Part shown: positions 9,221 to 18,375 of the stretch, piece by piece
How positions within the stretch are numbered: position 1 is the stretch's first letter
Layout of the letters: the number at the start of each line of letters is the position of its first letter
From: Betaproteobacteria bacterium
Lineage (GTDB): Bacteria > Pseudomonadota > Gammaproteobacteria > Burkholderiales > SG8-41
Direction of reading: 5' to 3'
DNA length: 23,605 nucleotides
Assembly: GCA_025356695.1 (NCBI GenBank)
Contig: JANXSE010000249.1
Location: 1-23,605, forward strand
Position numbers and translations under genes: made by a program
The notes under the pieces: model-generated
What the model was told of the DNA's origin: nothing
What the model saw: only the letters and a program-made list of their open reading frames with translations
Databases searched by the model: none

Positions 9221-9315
9221 CGGCCGGCAACCCGCGTTAACCACATGGTTTGCGTGCCAGATTGCCGCAGCGGCGTCGTGCGGCCTACGGAATGACGATC
9301 ACAATCGGAAGCGAC

Positions 9316-9687
9316 ATGTCTACCAGACCAAAATATCTCAATCTGTTTCAAATAAAACTGCCGATGCCGGGGATCATCTCGATCATGCACCGCGTCAGCG
9401 GTGCAGTGTTGTTTTTCGCATTGCCGGTGTTGTTATACGGTTTGCAGCAAAGCCTGGTTTCATTCGGCGCCTTCAACGATCTGCGTGTGTTTTTCTCGAA
9501 CTGGCTGGTCAAGCTGATCGTGCTGGGTCTGTTCTGGGGTTTTTTCCATCATTTGTGCGCAGGTATTCGCTACCTCGCACTGGATCTGGATATTGGTGTT
9601 GATCTTGAGCCGGCCCGCGCCAGCAGCTACTGGGTATTTGCCGGCGGCATTGTGCTGACACTGCTGATGGGGTGGAAGATATGGTAA
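9316..9687 (+). CDS. sdhC: Succinate dehydrogenase cytochrome b556 subunit
   Basis: SdhC is one of two membrane anchors of complex II and helps bind heme b and ubiquinone. From ATG at 9316 the protein has 123 residues with three membrane helices at about 27-46, 61-82 and 104-122. The SIMHRVSG motif gives S22 and R26, matching E. coli S27 and R31 at the quinone site. FHHLCAGIRY supplies H79, equivalent to the heme ligand H84 of E. coli. I chose 9316 because a GGAAG ribosome site stands just before it and the family begins close to the 'RPKYLNLFQI' segment. In-frame ATG at 9292 is an alternative adding eight residues. Its stop overlaps the first seven bases of sdhD, so the two are translationally coupled. 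Confidence 0.93.
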   Translation: MSTRPKYLNLFQIKLPMPGIISIMHRVSGAVLFFALPVLLYGLQQSLVSFGAFNDLRVFFSNWLVKLIVLGLFWGFFHHLCAGIRYLALDLDIGVDLEPARASSYWVFAGGIVLTLLMGWKIW

Positions 9688-10028
9688 ATCGAATCGTTGT
9701 CGGCGCGCATTACGGCCTGCGCGACTGGATGCTCCAGCGCATCACTGCGGTCTTTATGATCGTTTACGTCGCGGTATTTTTTGTTCAGGTCCTGAGCGGC
9801 CCGACGCTGGATTTCGCGACCTGGCGCATGCTCTTCACGCCGCAGTGGATGAAATACGCCACGTTGCTGTTCCTGTTCAGCCTCTACCTGCACGCATGGA
9901 TAGGCGTTCGCGACATCGTGATGGATTACATCAAGCATGCCGGTTTGCGGCTTGCGCTCTACTCGGTGTTTGTCGCCGCGCTGGTGGTTTATGCCGCGTG
10001 GTCCGTCAGAATTTTGTGGGGAATCTAG
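9681..10028 (+). CDS. sdhD: Succinate dehydrogenase membrane anchor subunit
   Basis: SdhD is the second membrane anchor of complex II. It has 115 residues, the same length as E. coli SdhD, with three membrane helices at about 20-38, 57-78 and 88-112. LHAWIG carries H71, and MDYIK carries D82 and Y83; these match the heme-side histidine and the quinone-site Asp-Tyr pair of E. coli at the same numbers. The ATG at 9681 lies inside the sdhC end, preceded by a purine-rich GGGGTGGAAG stretch. An in-frame GTG at 9672 would add three residues and is less likely. The stop codon directly abuts the sdhA ATG. Confidence 0.93.
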   Translation: MVNRIVVGAHYGLRDWMLQRITAVFMIVYVAVFFVQVLSGPTLDFATWRMLFTPQWMKYATLLFLFSLYLHAWIGVRDIVMDYIKHAGLRLALYSVFVAALVVYAAWSVRILWGI

Positions 10029-11789
10029 ATGTCGATCAGCAAACGGCAGTTTGATGCAGTAGTCGTGGGCGCAGGCGGTTCGGGCCTGCGCGCAGCGCTC
10101 CAGCTTGCGGAAGCCAATCTCAAAGTTGCGGTGTTGTCGAAGGTGTTTCCGACACGCTCGCATACCGTTGCCGCGCAAGGCGGTGTTGCTGCTTCGCTCG
10201 GTAACGACGGCGAGGACAACTGGCACTGGCATATGTTCGATACCGTCAAGGGCTCGGATTATCTGGGCGACCAGGACGCGATCGAATTCATGTGCCGCAA
10301 GGCCAATGAAGCGGTCTACGAACTCGAACATTTCGGCATGCCGTTCGACCGCACACCCGACGGCAAAATTTACCAGCGCCCGTTCGGCGGCCAGACGCGC
10401 AATTACGGCGAAGGCCCGGTCAAACGTTCCTGTGCCGCGGCCGACCGCACCGGTCACGCCATGCTGCACACGCTGTATCAGCGCAACGTCCGCGCGCACA
10501 CGCAGTTCTTCGTCGAATGGATGGCGCTTGATCTGATTCGTGACGCCGCGGGCGACGTGCTCGGCGTGGTGGCCATGGAAATGGAAACCGGCGAAGTGAT
10601 GATTCTGCAGGCCAAGGCGACGCTGCTCGCCACCGGCGGCGCGGGACGCATTTATTCGGCCAGCACCAATGCCTTCATCAACACCGGCGACGGTCTGGGC
10701 ATGGCGGCACGCGCCGGCATTCCGCTTGAAGACATGGAGTTCTGGCAGTTTCACCCGACCGGCGTTGCGGGCGCCGGCGTATTGATCACCGAAGGCGTGC
10801 GTGGTGAAGGCGGTTTCCTGCTCAATAAAAACGGCGAACGTTTCATGGAACGTTATGCGCCGACCGTCAAGGACCTGGCTTCGCGCGACGTTGTGTCGCG
10901 TGCGATGGCGACCGAGATCAAAGAAGGCCGCGGTGCCGGCAAGGATGGCGAATACATCCTGCTGAAACTCGACCACCTCGGCGCCGAAGTGATCGACAAA
11001 CGTTTGCCCGGCATCCGCGAAATCGCCATGAAATTCGCCAATGTCGATTGCACCAAGGATCCGATCCCGGTGGTGCCGACCTGCCATTATCAAATGGGCG
11101 GCATTCCGACCAATATCCACGGTCAGGTCTATGTGCCGGACGCCGGCGGCGAAAAAGTGGTGCGTGGCCTCTACGCGGCGGGCGAATGCTCGTGCGTGTC
11201 GGTGCACGGTGCCAACCGCCTTGGCACCAACTCGCTGCTCGATCTGTTGGTGTTCGGCAAATCGGCAGCGGAGCAGGTGATCCGCGACATCGGCAGTGAA
11301 AAGGCACAAAAAGATCTGCCGAAAGACGCGACCGATCGTCCGCTCGCGCGTCTGGCGCGTCTCGACAGCGCGACTTCCGGCGAAAGTGTGGCCGAAGTCG
11401 GCGCGGAAATGCGCCGCACCATGCAGTTGCATTGCGGCGTGTTCCGTTTCCCGGACAGCCTCGCCGAAGGCGTGCGCAAGATGCTGGCGGTTGCCGAACG
11501 CGTCAAGCACACCTTCATCAAGGACAAGAGCAAGGTGTTCAACACGGCGCGCATCGAAGCGCTCGAACTCGACAATCTCGTCGAAACCGCGGTGGCCAGC
11601 ATGATCTCGGCGGCCGCGCGCCAGGAAAGCCGCGGCTCGCACGACCGCAGCGATTTCCCTAACCGCGACGACGTCAACTGGATGAAACACACCTTCTGGT
11701 CGAAGGACGGCAACCGGCTCGAATACAAACCGGTCAAGCTCAAACCGTTGACCGTTGAAAGCTTCCAGCCCAAAGCCCGCGTGTACTAG
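10029..11789 (+). CDS. sdhA: Succinate dehydrogenase flavoprotein subunit
   Basis: SdhA oxidises succinate to fumarate and passes electrons to the Fe-S subunit. The 586 residues match the family length. The N-terminal FAD dinucleotide motif is VVVGAGGSGLRAALQLAE at 11-28, and H45 in SHTVAAQGG is the covalent FAD attachment site. Substrate-site residues are H242 in FHPTG, R286 in ASRDVVSR, H353 in CHYQMGG and R397 in HGANRLG. The C-terminal NWMKHTFW segment is also typical. The start directly follows the sdhD stop, with GTGGGGAA as ribosome site. Binding of FAD is expected to need the SdhE factor encoded 760 bases downstream of the sdhA stop. Confidence 0.98.
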   Translation: MSISKRQFDAVVVGAGGSGLRAALQLAEANLKVAVLSKVFPTRSHTVAAQGGVAASLGNDGEDNWHWHMFDTVKGSDYLGDQDAIEFMCRKANEAVYELEHFGMPFDRTPDGKIYQRPFGGQTRNYGEGPVKRSCAAADRTGHAMLHTLYQRNVRAHTQFFVEWMALDLIRDAAGDVLGVVAMEMETGEVMILQAKATLLATGGAGRIYSASTNAFINTGDGLGMAARAGIPLEDMEFWQFHPTGVAGAGVLITEGVRGEGGFLLNKNGERFMERYAPTVKDLASRDVVSRAMATEIKEGRGAGKDGEYILLKLDHLGAEVIDKRLPGIREIAMKFANVDCTKDPIPVVPTCHYQMGGIPTNIHGQVYVPDAGGEKVVRGLYAAGECSCVSVHGANRLGTNSLLDLLVFGKSAAEQVIRDIGSEKAQKDLPKDATDRPLARLARLDSATSGESVAEVGAEMRRTMQLHCGVFRFPDSLAEGVRKMLAVAERVKHTFIKDKSKVFNTARIEALELDNLVETAVASMISAAARQESRGSHDRSDFPNRDDVNWMKHTFWSKDGNRLEYKPVKLKPLTVESFQPKARVY

Positions 11790-11832
11790 CCAACACCAAG
11801 TCAACTACAAGACCGCTTTCCAGGACATCGCC

Positions 11833-12528
11833 ATGAGATTTTCGATCTATCGTTACAACCCGGACACCGACGCCGCGCCGCGCATGCAGGACTACGACAT
11901 CCAGCTCGAGCCGACCGACCGTATGCTGCTCGACGCGCTGGTGCGCATCAAGGAACACGACGACACGCTGTCACTGCGCCGTTCGTGCCGTGAAGGCGTC
12001 TGCGGTTCGGATGCCATGAACATCAACGGTCGCAACGGTCTGGCCTGCATTACAAAACTCGCCGACGTGAAAGAGCCTGTTGTTATCCGCCCGTTGCCCG
12101 GTTTGCCTGTGATCCGCGACCTGATCGTCGATATGTCGCAGTTCTTCAAGCAATACCACTCGGTCAAACCCTACCTGCAAAACGATACGCCCGAGCCGGA
12201 GAAGGAACGCCTGCAATCGCCGGCCGACCGCGAAGAGCTCAACGGCCTCTACGAATGCATCCTGTGTGCCTGCTGCTCAACGTCGTGCCCGTCGTTCTGG
12301 TGGAACCCCGACAAGTTTGTAGGTCCCGCCGGCCTGTTGCAGGCCTATCGCTTCCTCGCCGACACGCGCGACGAGGCGACCAGCGAACGGCTCGATAACC
12401 TTGAAGATCCGTACCGTCTGTTCCGCTGCCATTCGATCATGAACTGCGTCGATGTTTGCCCGAAGGGCCTCAACCCGACGCGCGCCATCGGCAAGATCAA
12501 GGAAATGATGGTCAAGCGCACCGTATAG
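11833..12528 (+). CDS. sdhB: Succinate dehydrogenase iron-sulfur subunit
   Basis: SdhB carries electrons from SdhA to the quinone site through three Fe-S clusters. The 231 residues include the [2Fe-2S] ligands C52, C57, D60 and C72 in CREGVCGSDAMN and GLAC. The block CILCACCSTSCPSFWW at 142-157, together with CHSIMNCVDVCPKG at 199-212, supplies the [4Fe-4S] and [3Fe-4S] ligands. I place the start at ATG 11833, preceded by AGGA, because the family begins with this 'RFSIYRYNPD' segment. The frame is open further upstream, but that would overlap the end of sdhA with unrelated residues. The gap to sdhA is 43 bases. Confidence 0.97.
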   Translation: MRFSIYRYNPDTDAAPRMQDYDIQLEPTDRMLLDALVRIKEHDDTLSLRRSCREGVCGSDAMNINGRNGLACITKLADVKEPVVIRPLPGLPVIRDLIVDMSQFFKQYHSVKPYLQNDTPEPEKERLQSPADREELNGLYECILCACCSTSCPSFWWNPDKFVGPAGLLQAYRFLADTRDEATSERLDNLEDPYRLFRCHSIMNCVDVCPKGLNPTRAIGKIKEMMVKRTV

Positions 12529-12547
12529 GTGCGGGCGGCGCACTACC

Positions 12548-12781
12548 ATGGCTGATCTGGACAGAATCCGCTGGCATTGCAGACGAGGCCTGCTGGAGCT
12601 GGACATCATCCTCGAAAGGTTTAACCGGCAACATCTTGCGACTCTCGCCCCGGTGCAACTCGAACAATTCAAGGAACTGCTCGAATTGGACGATAACCAC
12701 CTGCTGGACTTGATTTTGGGGCGCGATACTCTGGACCAAACCCGTCTGCAGCCGGTGTTATCAATGCTGCAGGCGGCATGA
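12548..12781 (+). CDS. sdhE: FAD assembly factor SdhE
   Basis: SdhE (YgfY/Sdh5 family) promotes covalent attachment of FAD to SdhA. This 77-residue helical protein carries the hallmark RGxxELD motif, seen as RRGLLELD at 12-19, and a conserved acidic C-terminal half with LELDDNHLLDLI. Length and motif both match the family. It begins 19 bases after sdhB and ends about 90 bases before gltA, in the sdhB-sdhE-gltA arrangement I know from betaproteobacteria. Confidence 0.92.
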   Translation: MADLDRIRWHCRRGLLELDIILERFNRQHLATLAPVQLEQFKELLELDDNHLLDLILGRDTLDQTRLQPVLSMLQAA

Positions 12782-12810
12782 AACGTGCATGCGGCAGTCA
12801 AATGAATGCC

Positions 12811-12839
12811 GTTTCAGCCAAATTTGATTGACGTATAAT
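12811..12839 (+). promoter_or_regulatory. Candidate promoter for gltA
   Basis: A perfect -10 TATAAT is at 12834-12839. The best -35 at a 17-base spacing is GTTTCA (12811-12816), which is weak. Transcription would start near 12846, about 30 bases before the gltA ATG. It lies in the 93-base gap after sdhE and would let gltA-odhAB be expressed apart from sdh. The -10 is flanked by a direct TGACGT repeat of unknown meaning. Confidence 0.5.
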
Positions 12840-12874
12840 CTGACGTTCCAAGACCTAGTTCCGCGGAGATAAAA

Positions 12875-14173
12875 ATGGCAGAAAAGCTCGCAACATTGTC
12901 CTTCAGCGACGGCACGCCGTCGGTCGATTTTCCCGTGCTCAGCGGCTCGGTCGGGCCGGATGTCATTGATATCCGCCCGCTCTACGCCAAGACCGGCAAG
13001 TTCACTTACGACCCCGGCTTCATGTCGACCGCGAGCTGCCGCTCGACTATCACCTATATTGATGGCGACAAGGGCATCCTGATGTATCGCGGCTATCCGA
13101 TCGAGGATCTTGCCGAACATTGCGATTTTCTTGAGGTCGCCTACCTCATCATGTACGGCGAACTGCCGAACCCGACACAGAAAGACGAGTTCGTCAGCAC
13201 CGTCAGCAGGCACACCATGGTGCATGAGCAGCTCGCCCGTTTCTACCAGGGTTTCCGCCGCGATGCGCACCCGATGGCGGTGCTGTGCGGCGTGGTCGGC
13301 GGGCTTGCCGCGTTCTACCACGACGCGCTCGACATCAACAATCCGCGCCATCGCGAGATCACCGCGTTCCGCCTGATTGCGAAGCTGCCGACTATTACAG
13401 CGATGGTCTACAAATACAATCAGGGCCAGCCGTTCATGTATCCAAAGAACAAGCTGTCCTATACCGAAAACTTCCTGCAAATGATGTTCGGTACGCCCTG
13501 CGAGGAATGGAAATCGAGCCCGACCATCACGCGCGCGCTCGACCGCATCCTCATCCTGCACGCCGACCACGAGCAGAATGCTTCGACCTCGACGGTGCGT
13601 ACCGCGGGTTCGTCGGGTGCCAATCCGTTTGCCTGTATTTCCGCGGGTGTTGCCAGCCTGTGGGGCCCGGCGCACGGCGGCGCCAACGAAGCGGTGCTGA
13701 AAATGCTTGCTGAAATCGGCGACGTCGATCACATCGGCGCCTACATCAAACGCGTCAAGGAAAAAGACAACCACGCGATGCTCTACGGCTTCGGTCACCG
13801 TGTGTACAAGAATTACGACCCGCGCGCCAAGATCATCCAGAAGACCTGCCACGAAGTGCTCGACGAACTCGGCCTCAAGGACGACAAGTTGTTCAAACTG
13901 GCGATGGCGCTGGAAAAAATCGCGCTCGAGGACGAATACTTTGTTTCGCGCAAACTCTACCCGAACGTCGACTTCTACTCGGGCATTGTCTACAAGGCGA
14001 TCGGCATCCCGGTTTCGATGTTTACCGCGTTGTTCGCGGTCGCGCGTACCGTCGGCTGGATCGCGCAGTGGAACGAAATGGTCGGCGACCCCGAGCAGAA
14101 AATCGCGCGTCCGCGCCAGTTGTTCACCGGTTCGGCGAAGCGCGATTTCGTGGCGCTCGATAAACGCAAGTAA
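12875..14173 (+). CDS. gltA: Citrate synthase, type II
   Basis: GltA condenses acetyl-CoA with oxaloacetate to citrate, the entry step of the TCA cycle. The 432 residues and the N-terminal beta-rich domain (residues 1-60) mark the hexameric, NADH-sensitive type II enzyme. Catalytic residues are H267 in PAHGGAN, H308 in GFGHRVY and D366 in NVDFYSG, equivalent to E. coli H264, H305 and D362. [10 protein letters not shown] at 231-240 is the usual oxaloacetate-side motif. A GGAG ribosome site lies nine or so bases before the ATG. It is followed by odhA after 23 bases. Comparison with prpC shows the window encodes two distinct members of the family, with TCA and propionate roles. Confidence 0.97.
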   Translation: MAEKLATLSFSDGTPSVDFPVLSGSVGPDVIDIRPLYAKTGKFTYDPGFMSTASCRSTITYIDGDKGILMYRGYPIEDLAEHCDFLEVAYLIMYGELPNPTQKDEFVSTVSRHTMVHEQLARFYQGFRRDAHPMAVLCGVVGGLAAFYHDALDINNPRHREITAFRLIAKLPTITAMVYKYNQGQPFMYPKNKLSYTENFLQMMFGTPCEEWKSSPTITRALDRILILHADHEQNASTSTVRTAGSSGANPFACISAGVASLWGPAHGGANEAVLKMLAEIGDVDHIGAYIKRVKEKDNHAMLYGFGHRVYKNYDPRAKIIQKTCHEVLDELGLKDDKLFKLAMALEKIALEDEYFVSRKLYPNVDFYSGIVYKAIGIPVSMFTALFAVARTVGWIAQWNEMVGDPEQKIARPRQLFTGSAKRDFVALDKRK

Positions 14174-14196
14174 CGCGAAGAGGTACGAAAGGCCAC

Positions 14197-17046
14197 ATGT
14201 TTGATGAATTACGCGGCAATTCGTACCTGTTTGGCGCCAACGCGCCGTTCATAGAAGCGCTCTACGACCGTTATCTCGAAGATCCGGCCTCGGTAGAACC
14301 GCGCTGGCGCGGCTATTTCGACGAACTGCAGAAGCTTGACGATGGCGCGCGCGATGTCTCGCACGCAGCCGTGCAGGAACGTTTCGCGCAGATGGCGAAA
14401 TCGCGCGCACCCGCTGCCGCCGTCCAAGGCGGCGGACACCCGCAGCTTAGTGAAAAGCAGTTTGCCGTTCTGCAACTGATCGCCGCCTATCGCTTTCAGG
14501 GCACGCGCCATGCCGAGGTGGATCCGCTGCGGCGCCAGGAAAAACCGCATATCCCGGAACTCGATCCGGCTTTCTACGGCTTGACCGACGCCGACCGGCA
14601 CACAGTGTTTTCGACGGGTTCGCTGGTCGGGCCGCGCGAAATGAAACTCGCCGATCTCCTGCAATTCCTGCAGGACACCTATTGCAGGTCGATCGGTTAC
14701 GAGTTCATGTACATGAGCGATATACCGCAAAAACGCTGGTTTCAGGAGCGCGTGGAAAGCATCCGTTCGACGCCGGGCTACGACGCCAATTACAAGAAGC
14801 ACATTCTCGAGCGCATCACCGCGGCAGAAACGCTGGAACGTTACCTGCATACGCGCTACGTCGGCCAAACGCGTTTTTCGCTGGAAGGCGGCGACAGCCT
14901 CATTCCGATGCTCGACAACCTGCTGCAACGCGCAGGCGCGGCAGGCGTGCAGGAACTCGTGATTGGCATGGCGCACCGCGGGCGCCTGAATGTGCTCGTC
15001 AACACGCTCGGCAAGATGCCGAAGGACCTGTTTTCGGAATTCGAAGGCAAGCATGCGACCTCGGTGCTCGCCGGGGACGTCAAATATCACGATGGCTTTT
15101 CATCCAATGTGATGACGCCGGGCGGCCCGATGCACGTGTCGCTGGCGTTCAACCCGTCGCACCTTGAAATCGTCAATCCGGTGGTGGTGGGTTCGGTGCG
15201 CGCGCGCCAGCACCGCCGCCACGATCATGCCGGCAAGCAGGTGCTCCCCATCATGATCCACGGCGACGCCTCCTATTCGGGGCAGGGCGTGGTGATGGAG
15301 ACGCTGAACCTGGCGCAGACGCGCGGCTTCGGCACCGGCGGCACTGTCCATATCATCATCAACAACCAGATCGGTTTTACGACGTCCGACCCGCGCGACG
15401 CCCGTTCAACCCTGTACAGCAGCGACATTTCGAAAATGCTCGAGGTGCCTATTCTGCATGTCAACGGCGACGATCCCGAGGCCGTCTGTCTGGTCACCGA
15501 GATTGCCCTTGATTACCGCATGAAGTTCGGTCGCGATGTCGTCATCGACCTCGTCTGTTACCGCCGCCTCGGCCACAACGAGCAGGACGAGCCGATGGTG
15601 ACGCAGCCGCTGATGTACAAGGCGATCCACCGTCATCCGACGACGCGCAAGATCTACAGCGACAAACTCGCCGCTGAAGGCGTGATTCCGGCAGACGTCG
15701 GCGACGCCATGGTGCAGAACTTCCGCACCGCACTGGACGGCGGCCATCACACCAACCAGACCATCCTCTCGAATTACAAACCGCCGTTCGAGGTCGACTG
15801 GAAGCCGTATATCGGCACCAAGTGGAACGAGAACGACGACACCCGCTTGCCGCTCGAGCATCTGCAGATGCTCGGCCGCAAGATCGCCGAGGTGCCGGCG
15901 AATTTCAAACTGCATCCGCGCGTCGACAAGATCATGGCCGACCGCAAGCTGATGGCCGAGGGCAAACTGCCGCTCGACTGGGGTATGGCCGAGAACCTCG
16001 CCTATGCATCGCTGTTGCACGAGGGTTATTCGGTGCGCCTCGTCGGCCAGGATGCCGGCCGCGGCACATTCTTCCATCGCCACTCCGTTCTGCATGACCA
16101 GAACCGCGAAAAATGGGACCAGGGCATCCACGTTCCGCTGCAGCATCTCGGCGACAAGCAGGGTGATTTTGTTGTCATCGATTCGGTGTTGTCGGAAGAA
16201 GCGGTTCTCGGCTTTGAATACGGTTATGCGACATCCAGTCCCGACGAACTGGTGATCTGGGAAGCGCAATACGGCGACTTCGTCAACGGCGCGCAGGTCG
16301 TCATCGACCAGTTCATCGCCTCGGGTGAGGTCAAATGGGGCCGCCTGTGCGGCCTGACAATGATGCTGCCGCACGGTTACGAAGGCGCCGGCCCCGAGCA
16401 TTCCTCCGCGCGCATCGAACGTTTCATGCAGTTGTGCGCCGATTACAACATGCAGGTCTGCATTCCGGCCACACCAGTGCAGATGTATTACCTGCTGCGC
16501 CGCCAGATGATCCGCCCGTACCGCCGACCGCTGATCATCTTCTCGCCGAAAAGCATATTGCGTCACAAAGAGTCGGTGTCACCGCTGGAAGAGTTTTCGC
16601 GCGACAAATTCATCACCGTCAACGAGGAGTGGGACGACAACATCGATCCCGCTAAAGTCAAACGTATCGTCTTCTGCAGCGGCAAGGTGTTCTACGACCT
16701 GCGCGCCGGCCGCCGCGAACGCGGCATCGACGACATTCCGTTGATCCGCATCGCGCAGCTCTATCCGTTTGCACACGACGAGTTCAAAACGCAGATCGAA
16801 AAATACCGGAACGCCACCGAAATCGTCTGGTGCCAGGAAGAGCCGCGCAATCAGGGTGCTTGGCACCGTATTCAGCATTATCTGCAGCGCCATTTGCTGC
16901 CGCACCAGAAACTGACTTATGCGGGCCGCGATTCCTCGGCCACGCCGGCGGCCGGTTACAAGGCTCTGCACGAACAGCAACAGAAGGAACTGGTCAACCT
17001 GGCGCTGACGCCGGGGGCCGCCTCACGGGCCGACGGCGTCCGCTAG
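14197..17046 (+). CDS. odhA: 2-oxoglutarate dehydrogenase E1 component
   Basis: The thiamine-diphosphate-dependent E1 decarboxylates 2-oxoglutarate and transfers the succinyl group to the lipoyl arm of E2. The 949 residues are near the family norm (E. coli SucA 933). The N-terminal E2-binding segment is present (FIEALYDRYLEDP, 18-30). H260 in GMAHRGRLNVL and H298 in VKYHDGFSS fall at the same numbers as the E. coli active-site histidines. The ThDP/Mg site is GDASYSGQG at 356-364 with NNQIGFTTS at 389-397. Later motifs include RRLGHNEQDEP, and EGAGPEHSSARIERF in the C-terminal half. It starts 23 bases after gltA and ends 27 bases before odhB. The symbol sucA is used in enteric bacteria. Confidence 0.97.
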   Translation: MFDELRGNSYLFGANAPFIEALYDRYLEDPASVEPRWRGYFDELQKLDDGARDVSHAAVQERFAQMAKSRAPAAAVQGGGHPQLSEKQFAVLQLIAAYRFQGTRHAEVDPLRRQEKPHIPELDPAFYGLTDADRHTVFSTGSLVGPREMKLADLLQFLQDTYCRSIGYEFMYMSDIPQKRWFQERVESIRSTPGYDANYKKHILERITAAETLERYLHTRYVGQTRFSLEGGDSLIPMLDNLLQRAGAAGVQELVIGMAHRGRLNVLVNTLGKMPKDLFSEFEGKHATSVLAGDVKYHDGFSSNVMTPGGPMHVSLAFNPSHLEIVNPVVVGSVRARQHRRHDHAGKQVLPIMIHGDASYSGQGVVMETLNLAQTRGFGTGGTVHIIINNQIGFTTSDPRDARSTLYSSDISKMLEVPILHVNGDDPEAVCLVTEIALDYRMKFGRDVVIDLVCYRRLGHNEQDEPMVTQPLMYKAIHRHPTTRKIYSDKLAAEGVIPADVGDAMVQNFRTALDGGHHTNQTILSNYKPPFEVDWKPYIGTKWNENDDTRLPLEHLQMLGRKIAEVPANFKLHPRVDKIMADRKLMAEGKLPLDWGMAENLAYASLLHEGYSVRLVGQDAGRGTFFHRHSVLHDQNREKWDQGIHVPLQHLGDKQGDFVVIDSVLSEEAVLGFEYGYATSSPDELVIWEAQYGDFVNGAQVVIDQFIASGEVKWGRLCGLTMMLPHGYEGAGPEHSSARIERFMQLCADYNMQVCIPATPVQMYYLLRRQMIRPYRRPLIIFSPKSILRHKESVSPLEEFSRDKFITVNEEWDDNIDPAKVKRIVFCSGKVFYDLRAGRRERGIDDIPLIRIAQLYPFAHDEFKTQIEKYRNATEIVWCQEEPRNQGAWHRIQHYLQRHLLPHQKLTYAGRDSSATPAAGYKALHEQQQKELVNLALTPGAASRADGVR

Positions 17047-17073
17047 GGCACATACTCTTTTCGGGGGCAGCAA

Positions 17074-18279
17074 ATGTTAGTCGAAGTCAAAGTGCCGCAG
17101 CTGTCGGAATCCGTCGCCGAAGCGACGCTCGTCACCTGGCACAAAAAAGTCGGCGAGTTCGTCAATCGTGACGAAAATCTCATCGATATCGAAACCGACA
17201 AAGTCGTGCTCGAAACGCCGGCGCCTGAATCCGGCGTGCTGGTGAAGGTCATCAAAGGCGATGGCGGCACGGTCGTCAGCAAAGAAATCATCGCCACTAT
17301 CGATACCGAGGGCAAGGGCGCTGTAGTTGCGGCGACAACCGCGGCAACACCGGCCGCCGCGGCGCCCGCGAAAGCAGCACAAAGCGGCGGTGTGATGCCG
17401 GCGGCGCAAAAAATAGCGGCGGACAACAAAATCGATACCGGCGGCATCAGCGGCAGCGGCCGTGGCGGCCGTGTGACCAAGGGCGATGTCATCGACGCTA
17501 TGCAGGGCACTGCGCAACCGGCGGCCCCTGCGGCGCCGCGCGCGCCCGCACCGGCGATTGATATGGGCGCGCTGGGCGACCGCCCCGAACAGCGGGTGCC
17601 GATGTCGCGCCTGCGCGCACGCATCGCCGAACGACTGGTGCAGTCGCAACAGACGGCGGCTATCCTCACCACCTTCAACGAAGTGAACATGCAGCCGGTC
17701 ATCGAACTGCGCAACCGTTACAAGGATAAATTCGAAAAAGAACACGGCGTGAAGCTTGGCTTCATGTCTTTTTTCGTCAAGGCCGCGGTGGTTGCGTTGA
17801 AGCGTTATCCGGTCGTGAATGCTTCTGTTGACGGCAATGACGTCATCTATCACGGCTATTTCGACATCGGCATCGCAGTGGGCAGTCCGCGCGGTCTTGT
17901 CGTGCCGATTCTGCGCAACGTCGATCAGATGTCGCTGGCGGACATCGAGAAGCAGATTGCTGAATACGGCAAACGCGCGCAGGACGGCAAGCTGGGCATC
18001 GAAGATCTGACCGGCGGCACATTTTCGATTTCCAACGGCGGCGTGTTCGGCTCAATGCTGTCGACGCCCATCATCAATCCACCGCAAAGTGCGATTCTCG
18101 GCGTGCATGCCACCAAGGAGCGCGCGGTGGTCGAAAACGGCCAGATCGTGATCCGGCCGATGAATTATCTGGCACTGTCGTACGACCATCGCATTATCGA
18201 CGGTCGCGAGGCTGTGCTGGCACTGGTTGCAATGAAGGAAGCGCTGGAGGATCCGGCGCGCATGTTGCTGGATATTTAG
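17074..18279 (+). CDS. odhB: 2-oxoglutarate dehydrogenase E2 component (dihydrolipoyl succinyltransferase)
   Basis: E2 forms the core of the complex and transfers the succinyl group to CoA. The 401 residues read in the usual order: one lipoyl domain (1-77) with lipoyl lysine K43 in IETDKVVLE, an Ala/Pro-rich linker (84-105), a peripheral-subunit-binding domain (107-143, [13 protein letters not shown]...GRVTKGDV), a second Ala/Pro linker, and the catalytic domain from about 170. The active site is H372 and D376 in [14 protein letters not shown] lies six bases before the ATG. It follows odhA and precedes lpdA, which encodes E3; a palindromic spacer separates odhB from lpdA. Confidence 0.97.
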   Translation: MLVEVKVPQLSESVAEATLVTWHKKVGEFVNRDENLIDIETDKVVLETPAPESGVLVKVIKGDGGTVVSKEIIATIDTEGKGAVVAATTAATPAAAAPAKAAQSGGVMPAAQKIAADNKIDTGGISGSGRGGRVTKGDVIDAMQGTAQPAAPAAPRAPAPAIDMGALGDRPEQRVPMSRLRARIAERLVQSQQTAAILTTFNEVNMQPVIELRNRYKDKFEKEHGVKLGFMSFFVKAAVVALKRYPVVNASVDGNDVIYHGYFDIGIAVGSPRGLVVPILRNVDQMSLADIEKQIAEYGKRAQDGKLGIEDLTGGTFSISNGGVFGSMLSTPIINPPQSAILGVHATKERAVVENGQIVIRPMNYLALSYDHRIIDGREAVLALVAMKEALEDPARMLLDI

Positions 18280-18287
18280 TCAAGACG

Positions 18288-18354
18288 GCCACAGGGCGCA
18301 CAAAGGCCACGGAGAGGCGATGTTTTTCTCTGCGTGCCCCTTGACCTCTGTGGC
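18288..18354. repeat. Imperfect palindrome in the odhB-lpdA spacer
   Basis: The left arm (18288-18316, beginning GCCACAGGGCGCAC) and right arm (18328-18354, ending CCTCTGTGGC) are imperfect inverted copies around an 11-base loop containing five Ts. The outer seven pairs GCCACAG/CTGTGGC are nearly continuous, and the GAGAG/CTCT next to the loop also pairs. The 'CCACAGAGG...GCACGCAGAG' style resembles short dispersed repeats I associate with environmental proteobacterial genomes. In RNA it would form a hairpin between the E2 and E3 messages. It ends nine bases before the GAGG ribosome site of lpdA. Confidence 0.6.
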
Positions 18355-18375
18355 TCGCTTTTTGAGGTCTTAAAC

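Larger units (their letters stand above)
8909..9315. other. Divergent mdh/sdh control region without a gene
   Basis: These 407 bases hold no credible coding frame. They contain the mdh promoter on the minus strand, a candidate sdh promoter on the plus strand, an inverted repeat GCCGGAC/GTCCGGC at 9069-9075 and 9106-9112, and an FNR-like box at 9145-9158. From memory, in several Burkholderiales a GntR-type regulator gene lies between mdh and sdhC; there is none here and no visible remnant. Confidence 0.8.

Noticed and set aside
9264..9284. Hairpin GCCGCA/TGCGGC in the sdhC leader as a riboswitch or attenuator
   Set aside because: Six-pair stems of this kind are common by chance in such GC-rich sequence, and no known riboswitch pattern surrounds it.
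9627..11804. A 725-codon open frame on the minus strand opposite sdhD and sdhA
   Set aside because: It is an antisense shadow of sdhA in GC-rich DNA. Its translation is rich in His, Arg and Ala with no recognisable domain, while the plus strand encodes unmistakable SdhD and SdhA.
12792..12811. Hairpin CGGCA/TGCCG followed by TTT after sdhE as a terminator
   Set aside because: The stem has only five pairs, the loop is ten bases and the T run is three, so it is too weak to call.
12761..13852. A 363-codon minus-strand frame opposite gltA, with similar long frames opposite odhA at 14209-15090 and 15406-16566
   Set aside because: All mirror the codon structure of well-supported plus-strand genes and show no family motif or ribosome site.
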